Assembly (NCBI GenBank): GCA_017615955.1
Contig: JAFZZD010000688.1
Location: forward strand, 1 to 5,327
Direction: 5' to 3'
Origin: Victivallales bacterium
Lineage (GTDB): Bacteria > Verrucomicrobiota > Lentisphaeria > Oligosphaerales > Oligosphaeraceae
DNA: 5,327 bases
Shown here one piece after another: positions 1 to 5,327 of the stretch (the first letter of the stretch is position 1; every line of letters starts with the position of its first letter). The translations under genes and the position numbers were made by a program. The notes under the pieces were generated by a model. It searched no databases. It was not told where the DNA came from and saw nothing but the letters and a program-made list of their open reading frames with translations.

Positions 1-11
1 CATACCCCCAC

Positions 12-16
12 AGGAG
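12..16 (+). promoter_or_regulatory. Ribosome binding site of the DUF4838 gene
   Basis: AGGAG lies 8 nt upstream of the ATG at 25, an ideal Shine-Dalgarno match and spacing. It supports that ATG as the true start, and the signal peptide that begins there agrees. No promoter can be judged because only 24 bases precede the gene. Confidence 0.85.
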
Positions 17-24
17 AAAACACA

Positions 25-2952
25 ATGAATTTCAAACTTTTGCTGGCAGTTCTACTGGCATGCCTAGGCACATTCGCGCTGGAGATCGCCAATGGCGGAA
101 AAAGCGACTATGTTATCGTCACCAAGGACAAAGCCCCCAAGACCACGGTCTATTGCGCCAAGCACCTCCAGAAATACATGAAGTCTGTGGCAGACGTGGA
201 TATGCAGATCGCCACGGCAAAGCCCGCTGGCAAAAAGGCAATCTACATCGGCGCACACAGTGAACTGCCCAAGCAGGACATCTACAACGCTGAAAAGTAT
301 GTGGATGACGAAACATACCGCATAACCGAACTGCCTGGCGGCGACATCTCAATCATGGGCGCGGACTGCGACTTCTCCCCCATCTCCAGAAAAAACGCAG
401 TGTTCGGCCTGCTTTGGGGAACCTATTCATTCATAGAGAAGTTCCTCGGCGTGCGCTGGTATGCGCCAGGCACCTTCGGCGAGTGCTTTGACAAGCTGGA
501 CAAAGTCACCGTCACTGGCCTCCCCATCGAAGTGACGCCGCCACTGTACTGCCGCAGCATGTGGCCATATCAGTTCCTGGGCTTTGAGAACAACGATTCC
601 CTGGAATATGGACGCCATCTCCGTGCCCACGGCAAGATAGACCTGGCAGGCAACCACTCCATGCAGGACCTGGCTTTCTTCGCAAAGGACCAGGACGAAA
701 TCTTCGCATTGGAGGCGGACGGCAAGACACGCAACAAGGGCATAGTCAAATCCTTCTCCAAAGACGGCACGGCGCAGTGGACACGCTATCCACACTACTG
801 CTTCACGAATCCCGCCACAGTGAAGGCATACTGTGACTTCATCGACGCAGTGTATGAGAACAAGCCCGAAGGCAAGCTGTGGAAGGTCAAGCGCCCCAAT
901 GAATACTGCATCACAATGGTGCCAGACGACAACTACACCACACAGCCCTGCTACTGCAAGAACTGCCAGGCACTCATTGACAGGAACGCGGGCCGCGCCT
1001 CTATGACGCCGCTGGTGTGGGGCTTTGTCAAGCAGGTAGCCGAATGGGCGAAGAAAAAGTACCCGGACAAGGTGGTCTCCACCATCGCATACGAATCATA
1101 CTACCTGCCCCCGAAATTCGATTTGCCAGACAACATAGCCGTGCAGATCTGCATCAATCCATACATCATCTACCAGGGATGCGAATACTACCAGAAGCAG
1201 TCCGACAACATCATCAACGCCTGGAGCAAGAAAACCAATCACCTTCAGGTGTGGCATTACATCATGCCATACGACAGCATACCATACGCAATGCCCCACA
1301 TCATGTACAACTGGCACGCCCGCTATCCCAGCGTAAAGTCCTCATTCCTTGAGCTGAACAATTCACGAAGGGGACTCCCCTACCTGCCCAAGAACATCCA
1401 CAATGGACAGACCTTTGACCTGCCCCAGACGCACCTGAACCTGTACTTTGCATTCAAGGGTATGTCAGGCGAAAAAATAGATGTGGACAAGGAGCTGGAG
1501 CTGTACTACAGGTACTTCTGGGGACCAGCCGCCGCGCCCATGAAGCGCTTCTGCGAAACGCAGCAAAACGCCTGGGAAAACATGACCGTGAAAAAGAGCG
1601 GGGACAACGCATACTCCAGATTCACAGGAAAGGAAATCTACGAGGAAATCTATCCAGCAAACATAGTCAAGACACTCAATGACTGCTTCGCAGAGGCGAA
1701 GAAGCTGGCTCCAGAAGGCAGCATCTACGCAAAGCGCCTGGACTGGATCTACATGGGATACCTGAAGGCATTCACCGAAAACGCCGAGGCCTACGCCAAG
1801 GAACTAAACAATTCCAAGGACGTGGTCCTCTTCACCAAGAAAGGCGAGCCAACCATAGACGGCAATCTGGACGATGACTTCTGGAAAGGACTGGAATCCT
1901 ACTCGTTCCAGAAAAACGATTCTCCACTCCCAGCCACATACGGCACCACATTCAAGATGGCCGTCAACAAGGACAAGCTCTTCTTTGCAATAAACGCCAC
2001 AGACCCACAGGCCAAAAACCAGAAGCTCACCTCAACCACCCACGATTCCAACAGCGTGTATGGCGACGATTCAATTGAAGTCTTCATCAAGCCAGGCAAC
2101 AAGGCAGGCAAGAGGTTCTTCAATGTCACAGCAAATCTTAATTGCGTTGTGCTGGACTATGTGGCGGGTGACCGCAAGCTGGACGTGAGCTATGAATCTG
2201 GCGTGGAGGTCAAGACTGTCCGCGGCGAGGCTGGATACACAATGGAGATGGCCATTCCACTTGCGAATCTGGAGATTCCAGAAAACGGGATTATGGGCAT
2301 CAACGTGTGCCGCAACAAGAGAAGCGGCGTGGGCGAAGTCCATGAAAGCTCCTGCTGGAGCTGCACCTACGGCTCGTTCTGGAACTTCTCAAACATGCCA
2401 AACGTGACTCTTTCCTCAAAGGCGGATGCCTTCGCAGAGGATTTCGCCAAGGAACCCAAGAAAGTGTACATAGGTGTGCAAACCATGCCCAATGACAAGC
2501 CTGGCAAGCGCGTTCAGGAAGGTGCACGATATGAATTCAAGGACGGCATACTCACGCTGTACTACACCTTGACCAAGGACAACTTCAGGTATGACTACGG
2601 CACATACACCGTGCCACTGAAGAAGAACGAGGCCAATGGCGCGCAGTTCATCGACATACGCTTCAGAAATCCAGACGAGGCAATGTCACACACCATCACT
2701 TGGTCATACACAGACGCTGAAGGCAAGAAGCATGGGGACTGGATGCGCTTCTGCCACCACGAAAAGCATACTGACTGGCGCGTCCGCACAATCGACATCC
2801 TAAACGATGGCAACGGAGCCGTCACACGCAAGAGGAAAGGCCAGCCTCCACTGCCAGAGGCAAAGTCCCTGGACGTGCTCCAAATCTACAGTACACCCAA
2901 ACGCGATGGCAAGGAACGCCACATCGACATCGACTACATCAGATTCCACTAG
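25..2952 (+). CDS. Exported DUF4838 glycoside-hydrolase-like protein with CBM9-like domain
   Basis: Seen: a 975-residue protein opens with a short signal peptide (K4, then a hydrophobic run to about A18; cleavage after TFA likely). Residues about 27-165 resemble the N-terminal domain of GH67/GH20-type enzymes, including the diagnostic WGTYSFIEKFLGVRWYAPG at 131-149. Residues about 170-520 match the DUF4838 core: PDD at 300-302, the cysteine cluster C309/C311/C314, AYESYYLPP at 355-363, and YYRYFWGPAAAPM at 494-506. Residues about 605-797 form a CBM9-like domain (DGNLDDDFW at 612-620, GDDSIEVFI at 680-688). Residues about 810-975 are a further predicted beta-rich domain ending in IDIDYIRF. Known: DUF4838 is distantly related to alpha-glucuronidases, but no general reaction is established. 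Inferred: it binds and probably attacks a plant or host glycan outside the cytoplasm. C13 follows a weak lipobox-like LLA, so a lipoprotein is possible but less likely. The gene ends in tandem in-frame stops TAG-TAA (2950-2955). The substrate is unknown and no sugar-utilisation neighbour is visible. Confidence 0.95.
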   Translation: MNFKLLLAVLLACLGTFALEIANGGKSDYVIVTKDKAPKTTVYCAKHLQKYMKSVADVDMQIATAKPAGKKAIYIGAHSELPKQDIYNAEKYVDDETYRITELPGGDISIMGADCDFSPISRKNAVFGLLWGTYSFIEKFLGVRWYAPGTFGECFDKLDKVTVTGLPIEVTPPLYCRSMWPYQFLGFENNDSLEYGRHLRAHGKIDLAGNHSMQDLAFFAKDQDEIFALEADGKTRNKGIVKSFSKDGTAQWTRYPHYCFTNPATVKAYCDFIDAVYENKPEGKLWKVKRPNEYCITMVPDDNYTTQPCYCKNCQALIDRNAGRASMTPLVWGFVKQVAEWAKKKYPDKVVSTIAYESYYLPPKFDLPDNIAVQICINPYIIYQGCEYYQKQSDNIINAWSKKTNHLQVWHYIMPYDSIPYAMPHIMYNWHARYPSVKSSFLELNNSRRGLPYLPKNIHNGQTFDLPQTHLNLYFAFKGMSGEKIDVDKELELYYRYFWGPAAAPMKRFCETQQNAWENMTVKKSGDNAYSRFTGKEIYEEIYPANIVKTLNDCFAEAKKLAPEGSIYAKRLDWIYMGYLKAFTENAEAYAKELNNSKDVVLFTKKGEPTIDGNLDDDFWKGLESYSFQKNDSPLPATYGTTFKMAVNKDKLFFAINATDPQAKNQKLTSTTHDSNSVYGDDSIEVFIKPGNKAGKRFFNVTANLNCVVLDYVAGDRKLDVSYESGVEVKTVRGEAGYTMEMAIPLANLEIPENGIMGINVCRNKRSGVGEVHESSCWSCTYGSFWNFSNMPNVTLSSKADAFAEDFAKEPKKVYIGVQTMPNDKPGKRVQEGARYEFKDGILTLYYTLTKDNFRYDYGTYTVPLKKNEANGAQFIDIRFRNPDEAMSHTITWSYTDAEGKKHGDWMRFCHHEKHTDWRVRTIDILNDGNGAVTRKRKGQPPLPEAKSLDVLQIYSTPKRDGKERHIDIDYIRFH

Positions 2953-2955
2953 TAA

Positions 2956-2982
2956 GTAGTAGCGACGGTGTCCCCACCGTCG
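2956..2982. repeat. Hairpin repeat, copy 1
   Basis: This 27-nt unit begins directly after the tandem stop codons of the upstream gene. It contains a perfect 8-bp stem, CGACGGTG (2963-2970) with CACCGTCG (2975-2982), around the loop TCCC. It lacks a following T-tract, so it is not a classical intrinsic terminator, although it could stabilise the 3' end of the upstream mRNA. It is repeated with three differences 31 nt downstream. It looks like a REP-type short palindromic repeat; that class assignment is inference. Confidence 0.8.
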
Positions 2983-2986
2983 AAAT

Positions 2987-3018
2987 GTAGTAGCGACGGC
3001 GTCCGCGCCGTCGCACTA
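2987..3018. repeat. Hairpin repeat, copy 2
   Basis: This is a second copy of the same unit (27 nt at 2987-3013), with a perfect 9-bp stem GCGACGGCG (2993-3001) and CGCCGTCGC (3006-3014) around the loop TCCG. TAGT (2988-2991) can also pair with ACTA (3015-3018) across a single bulged A, extending the stem to 13 bp. Relative to copy 1, the T-A pair (2969/2976) has become C-G (3000/3007), so pairing is preserved while sequence changes. Confidence 0.8.
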
Positions 3019-3061
3019 GCGGCATGCCTGTCATAAGGGTTATGCCCATTGCACGCCGCTA
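3017..3061. repeat. Imperfect hairpin between the palindromic repeats
   Basis: TAGCGGC (3017-3023) is complementary to GCCGCTA (3055-3061). Inside it, TGC (3025-3027) can pair with GCA (3051-3053), and CATAA (3032-3036) pairs with TTATG (3040-3044) around GGG. The result is a 45-nt interrupted stem that touches the end of hairpin copy 2. It may be a decayed palindromic element or part of a larger structured 3' region. Chance pairing is possible. Confidence 0.35.
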
Positions 3062-3097
3062 TCATTGCACGTTCCTTGCGAGAAGCACGTCCTTGGT

Positions 3098-3119
3098 GCA
3101 ACGGCGTCCTCGCAGTCGC
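3098..3119. repeat. Degenerate third copy of the hairpin repeat
   Basis: This stretch matches the stem-loop of copy 2 (2993-3014) at 19 of 22 positions and keeps the TCC start of the loop. Two of the three differences break stem pairs (A3100 with C3117, G3103 with A3114), so it reads as a decayed copy. The upstream GTAGTA part of the unit is missing. Confidence 0.55.
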
Positions 3120-3326
3120 TACGGCAACTGGCAAAGCCCGCCACCAGCGGTAAAAGGCACACCCATGCGCGACAAAATTAGAAAATGGGTTTGTAATGCT
3201 GATCTGACTAATTATGTTACCTCTAATTTATGACATTGCTGGTAATTGCGATACAAAAACAGAAACCAAATCTCAAGGGAATTGGCTAAATATCAACTAA
3301 TGAATTAATGATGATGCCCATTACAT
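3120..3326. other. Intergenic stretch with AT-rich leader of the nuclease-family gene
   Basis: No gene is supported here. Composition shifts from GC-rich repeat-associated sequence to AT-rich sequence at about 3170, which fits a promoter and leader for the downstream gene. The best sigma70-like pair I can see is TTGTAA (3191-3196) and TATGTT (3213-3218) with a 16-nt spacer, a weak match that is only a candidate. No riboswitch, operator or strong terminator stands out. Confidence 0.4.
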
Positions 3327-3332
3327 AGGAAG
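3327..3332 (+). promoter_or_regulatory. Ribosome binding site of the nuclease-family gene
   Basis: AGGAAG lies 6 nt before the ATG at 3339. An in-frame TGA at 3312-3314, with no start codon between it and 3339, leaves this ATG as the most upstream possible start. It also places the expected N-terminal family motif about ten residues in. Confidence 0.75.
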
Positions 3333-3338
3333 ACACTT

Positions 3339-4913
3339 ATGCTGCAACCTATCGCCATAGACACAAGTTCCTTTCCAGAATTGCGCAAGACGCAATGCGT
3401 TTACGTTGACAAGACGGCATATTTCCATCGGCTGATTACACGCCTTGATGCCAGACGTTTCTTCATTGCCCGTCCCAGGCGCTTTGGAAAGTCCCTTATG
3501 ATATCAACGCTGAAAGCATTGTTTGAGGGGAGACGGGAGTTGTTTGATGGTCTGGCAATCACAAAAACAGACTGGGCATGGGAGAGCTACCCCGTGCTTT
3601 ATTTCAACATGGGCTTCGCCGCCTCATCCACAGCGGAGGGGTTCAAGCAGAATTTCCCCAGTCTGGTCTCGCATGCCATCAAAGACGCTGGGGGGCAGTA
3701 TAATGCAGAAGAATCTCCTGCCTCTAATTTTGGGTTTGCCATTGACTCTTTGTCCAGTGGCAACCGCAAAGTCGTCATACTCATTGACGAATATGACGAC
3801 CCTGTGGCGCAGCTTCTTGCCAAGAGCGACGAAGCCGAGGAAGTGCGTGGCATTATGGCGGACTTCTACCGCCAGATGAAAGACCGCACCGATAAGATAC
3901 GCTTCCTCATGATAACGGGCGTCTCCAAGTTCACAAAGATGTCGGTGTTCTCCGCACTCTCCAACCTGGTGGATTTGTCGTTTGAAGACGAGTGTGCGTG
4001 CATGCTGGGCTACACGGAGGAGGAATTGGATGAGTTCTTCGGCAATCACATGAAGGCCCACGCCGTGAAGAGGGGACTTTCAGATGAGAACTACCGCAAG
4101 GAACTCAAACTGTGGTTCAACGGATACCGATTTGGTCGATATACAAATACGACTGTCTATAATCCAGTATCAATCGGCGTCAATCTGTCCACACAGGAAC
4201 CCGTATTCCGCTCATGCTGGTCCTCCACTGGCAAGGCCGCTATGCTCATGAACTACCTGAAACGGGAAGAATTTCTTGGCGTGGACATGGACAACGTGCA
4301 GAACGTGCAGGAGCAGGATTTCGATGTGACGGACATACGTGCGCTACGCACTGTGCCCATGCTGTTCCAGACTGGCTATCTGACCATTAAGGACTATGAG
4401 CCTTTGTCAGGAACCTATAACTTGACAGTGCCTGATGTGGAGGTTCGGAAGGATCTTGCCATGCTGACAAGCTCAGTGATTGCCAACAAGGACTCATACT
4501 GGGTGTCAAACTTGGGTGTGCAGCTTCTGAAAGGACAGTGGGAACCTTTCTTCACTGGGCTGCGTTCGCTGTATGCGGCTCTTCCGTATGGCTCCCTTGA
4601 GGCCAATGTGCACGAATGCTCATTCGAGCGTGTGCTCTTGACGTTGCTGTGGTCCCAGGCGATACAGGGCAGGACAGAGGACAGGCAAGCCAATGGACAG
4701 GCTGACATCGTCGCCATTCATCCCTGCGGCATTTATATCTTCGAACTCAAGGTGGATGCCTCTGCTGACGAGGCTCTGGAGCAGGTTCGTGCAAAGAACT
4801 ATGATATGCCATATCGCGCAAGCGGTCTTCCCATCTGGATTGCGGGCCTTAACTTCGACCGCAAAACACGCCATCTGAAAGACGCAAAGGCAGAGCGGTT
4901 GACGGCGCATTAG
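3339..4913 (+). CDS. AAA-ATPase-like / PD-(D/E)XK nuclease family protein (DUF1703 type)
   Basis: Seen: a 524-residue cytoplasmic protein with no signal peptide or membrane segment. The N-terminal half is the AAA-ATPase-like domain (Pfam PF09820 type). It has FPELRKTQCVYVDKT at 12-26, a Walker A-like loop ARPRRFGKS at 44-52 (K51), Walker B VVILIDEYDDP at 145-155 (D150, E151), and ITGVSKFTKMSVFSALSNL at 192-210. Middle motifs are WFNGYRFG (259-266), VYNPVSI (273-279) and MLFQTGYLTIK (341-351). The C-terminal domain (PF08011 type) shows the PD-(D/E)XK pattern: E430, D456 in GQADIVAI, E469 and K471 in FELKV, then Q482 and Y488. Known: the family is widespread, often multicopy, in Bacteroidota and gut anaerobes, and to my knowledge its role is uncharacterised. 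Inferred: it is an active NTP-dependent nuclease or a nucleic-acid-binding relative, since length and all key residues look intact. No partner gene is adjacent, and palindromic repeats lie on both sides. A defence or mobile-element role is possible but unproven. Confidence 0.95.
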   Translation: MLQPIAIDTSSFPELRKTQCVYVDKTAYFHRLITRLDARRFFIARPRRFGKSLMISTLKALFEGRRELFDGLAITKTDWAWESYPVLYFNMGFAASSTAEGFKQNFPSLVSHAIKDAGGQYNAEESPASNFGFAIDSLSSGNRKVVILIDEYDDPVAQLLAKSDEAEEVRGIMADFYRQMKDRTDKIRFLMITGVSKFTKMSVFSALSNLVDLSFEDECACMLGYTEEELDEFFGNHMKAHAVKRGLSDENYRKELKLWFNGYRFGRYTNTTVYNPVSIGVNLSTQEPVFRSCWSSTGKAAMLMNYLKREEFLGVDMDNVQNVQEQDFDVTDIRALRTVPMLFQTGYLTIKDYEPLSGTYNLTVPDVEVRKDLAMLTSSVIANKDSYWVSNLGVQLLKGQWEPFFTGLRSLYAALPYGSLEANVHECSFERVLLTLLWSQAIQGRTEDRQANGQADIVAIHPCGIYIFELKVDASADEALEQVRAKNYDMPYRASGLPIWIAGLNFDRKTRHLKDAKAERLTAH

Positions 4914-4975
4914 CGGCGACTGATTTAGTCTTACAGCAACTGAAAATTGCAAAATGCTATGTTCCCCGTATGGTT

Positions 4976-4982
4976 AAGCAAT
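4976..4982. repeat. 7-bp direct repeat, left copy (possible target-site duplication)
   Basis: AAGCAAT here is repeated exactly at 5258-5264. It abuts the first base of the outer inverted repeat at 4983. The pair could be a target-site duplication around the palindromic element, but the right copy sits about 8 nt beyond the matching end of the inverted repeat. Confidence 0.35.
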
Positions 4983-5035
4983 GGGCAGTTCGCCCCCGCT
5001 GGAGCCGTGAAGTTTAGATGGGCACGTTCCCCACT

Positions 5036-5050
5036 CGCCGCGTTGCGGCG
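5036..5050. repeat. Triloop hairpin 2 of the nested element
   Basis: CGCCGC pairs with GCGGCG around GTT. Together with C5051 this is the exact reverse complement of the core of the 5175-5203 hairpin (16 of 16 at 5181-5196), which makes it the mirror partner of that hairpin in the opposite arm. Confidence 0.6.
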
Positions 5051-5077
5051 CCTTGCGCAGCTCGGGGTATTCAAATT

Positions 5078-5094
5078 GGGCTCCGTTGGAGCCC
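5078..5094. repeat. Triloop hairpin 3 of the nested element
   Basis: GGGCTCC pairs perfectly with GGAGCCC around GTT. Its first three bases are also the end of the left long arm (5064-5080), so the local hairpin and the long-range pairing compete for only those bases. Confidence 0.6.
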
Positions 5095-5146
5095 TGTCCG
5101 AGGCAATGTATGGCGTTGAATAGAAATCCTGCCTTGCCAGAGAGCA

Positions 5147-5163
5147 GGGCCGCAGAGCGGCCC
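5147..5163. repeat. Triloop hairpin 4 of the nested element
   Basis: GGGCCGC pairs perfectly with GCGGCCC around AGA. It sits at the mirror position of the 5078-5094 hairpin across the centre of the element. Its last three bases begin the right long arm (5161-5178). Confidence 0.6.
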
Positions 5164-5174
5164 AATTTGAATAA

Positions 5175-5203
5175 CCCCATGCGCCGCAACGCGGCGCATG
5201 GGG
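5175..5203. repeat. Strongest hairpin of the nested element (13-bp stem)
   Basis: CCCCATGCGCCGC (5175-5187) pairs without mismatch with GCGGCGCATGGGG (5191-5203) around AAC. This is the most stable local structure in the window. It could act as a transcription barrier, but no T-run follows it on the + strand and no A-run precedes it that would serve the other strand. Confidence 0.7.
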
Positions 5204-5225
5204 ATGCGAGCCGAACTAGAGACAA

Positions 5226-5242
5226 CGGCCCCAGAGGGGCCG
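5226..5242. repeat. Triloop hairpin 6 of the nested element
   Basis: CGGCCCC pairs perfectly with GGGGCCG around AGA. It is immediately followed by the outer arm sequence CGAACTGCC. Its degenerate mirror partner is 4991-5007, where five of seven pairs survive around GCT. Confidence 0.6.
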
Positions 5243-5257
5243 AACTGCCACGGGCAA

Positions 5258-5264
5258 AAGCAAT
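5258..5264. repeat. 7-bp direct repeat, right copy (possible target-site duplication)
   Basis: AAGCAAT here is identical to 4976-4982 on the other side of the nested inverted repeat. It lies 8 nt beyond the end of the matching CGAACTGCC arm at 5249, so a clean insertion boundary is not shown. Confidence 0.35.
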
Positions 5265-5272
5265 TCTTTGCT

Positions 5273-5327
5273 AGAACAGAGCCAAAATAAATGATATATT
5301 CCTATGTCAAAGATACCATAATGATAG
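5273..5327 (+). other. AT-rich window edge, possible start of a truncated gene
   Basis: Composition turns sharply AT-rich after the nested repeat. An ATG at 5291 opens a frame that stays open for the 12 codons to the window end (MIYSYVKDTIMI), but no good ribosome binding site precedes it. TATATT (5295-5300) could instead be a -10 element of a gene further right. Neither reading is well supported. Confidence 0.2.

Larger units (their letters stand above)
4983..5257. repeat. Nested long inverted repeat with six triloop hairpins
   Basis: The left arm (about 4983-5080) and right arm (about 5161-5250) are reverse-complement relatives. They share the exact blocks CCCAATTTGAATA, GCGCCGCAACGCGGCG and CGAACTGCC, in the same order when read on the right arm. 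Small insertions and substitutions separate the blocks. The core 5081-5160 continues the symmetry with GGCAA (5102-5106) against TTGCC (5134-5138). Within the element are six short palindromes with 3-nt loops closed by C-G: 4991-5007 (degenerate), 5036-5050, 5078-5094, 5147-5163, 5175-5203 and 5226-5242. The whole could fold into one branched structure as RNA or single-stranded DNA. It may be a cluster of REP/MITE-like palindromes, a non-autonomous mobile element or a structured RNA gene; the sequence alone does not decide. No convincing protein is encoded. Confidence 0.7.

Noticed and set aside
55..63. Lipoprotein cleavage site (LLAC, Cys13)
   Set aside because: Leu at -2 is a poor lipobox match and the hydrophobic run before Cys13 is short. 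Signal peptidase I cleavage near A18 fits better, though a lipoprotein is not excluded.
427..795. 122-codon antisense open frame within the DUF4838 gene
   Set aside because: It overlaps a strongly supported coding region, and the peptide resembles no known protein.
2956..3014. Possible CRISPR array (repeat period 31 nt)
   Set aside because: There are only two clean units, the interval between them is 4 nt rather than a spacer, and no cas gene is present. They are tandem hairpin repeats.
3024..3233. Small open frame on + strand in the intergenic region
   Set aside because: It crosses the repeat remnants and the AT-rich leader, lacks a Shine-Dalgarno match and gives a low-complexity basic peptide with no family resemblance.
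3624..4061. 145-codon antisense open frame within the nuclease-family gene
   Set aside because: It is fully contained in a gene whose own frame shows clear family motifs. The antisense peptide has no recognisable domain.
4918..4950. Possible terminator after the nuclease-family gene (GACT/AGTC and GCAA/TTGC)
   Set aside because: The stems are 4 bp with no T-tract and are easily expected by chance.
5259..5272. Possible terminator (AGCAA / TTGCT stem)
   Set aside because: The stem is only 5 bp, AT-rich and not followed by a T-tract.
4974..5274. Open frames on both strands across the palindromic block (5053-5274 +, 4974-5225 -)
   Set aside because: The frames run through mirrored inverted repeats. 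The translations have no recognisable domain and no convincing ribosome binding site, so openness is explained by GC-rich palindromes.

Overview
The window suggests a gut- or rumen-type member of the Verrucomicrobiota/Lentisphaerota group (Victivallales- or Kiritimatiellae-like). This is an inference from gene content. A secreted DUF4838 protein with a CBM9-like domain, and an orphan 'AAA-ATPase-like plus PD-(D/E)XK' protein, are both families I know to be abundant in such genomes. Bacteroidota or Planctomycetota cannot be excluded.

Layout: bases 1-24 are a leader carrying a clear ribosome binding site. Bases 25-2952 encode a 975-residue exported multidomain glycan-acting protein. Bases 2953-3338 are intergenic. 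Their first part holds two tandem GC-rich hairpin repeats with a compensating base-pair change, a degenerate third copy and an imperfect hairpin. Their second part turns AT-rich and leads into the next gene's ribosome binding site. Bases 3339-4913 encode a 524-residue AAA-ATPase-like/PD-(D/E)XK nuclease-family protein with all recognisable motifs intact. Bases 4914-5327 have no convincing gene. They are dominated by a near-symmetric nested inverted repeat of about 270 bp, containing six triloop hairpins and bracketed by a 7-bp direct repeat. The last ~50 bases are AT-rich and contain at most the first codons of a gene running off the edge.

Both genes are on the + strand but are separated by 386 bp of repeat-rich DNA, so they are probably separate transcription units with unrelated roles. 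The first points to extracellular or periplasmic handling of complex carbohydrate. The second belongs to a widespread family of uncharacterised function and lies between two blocks of palindromic repeats. The most unusual part of the window is the structured non-coding DNA on either side of the second gene, especially 4983-5257.
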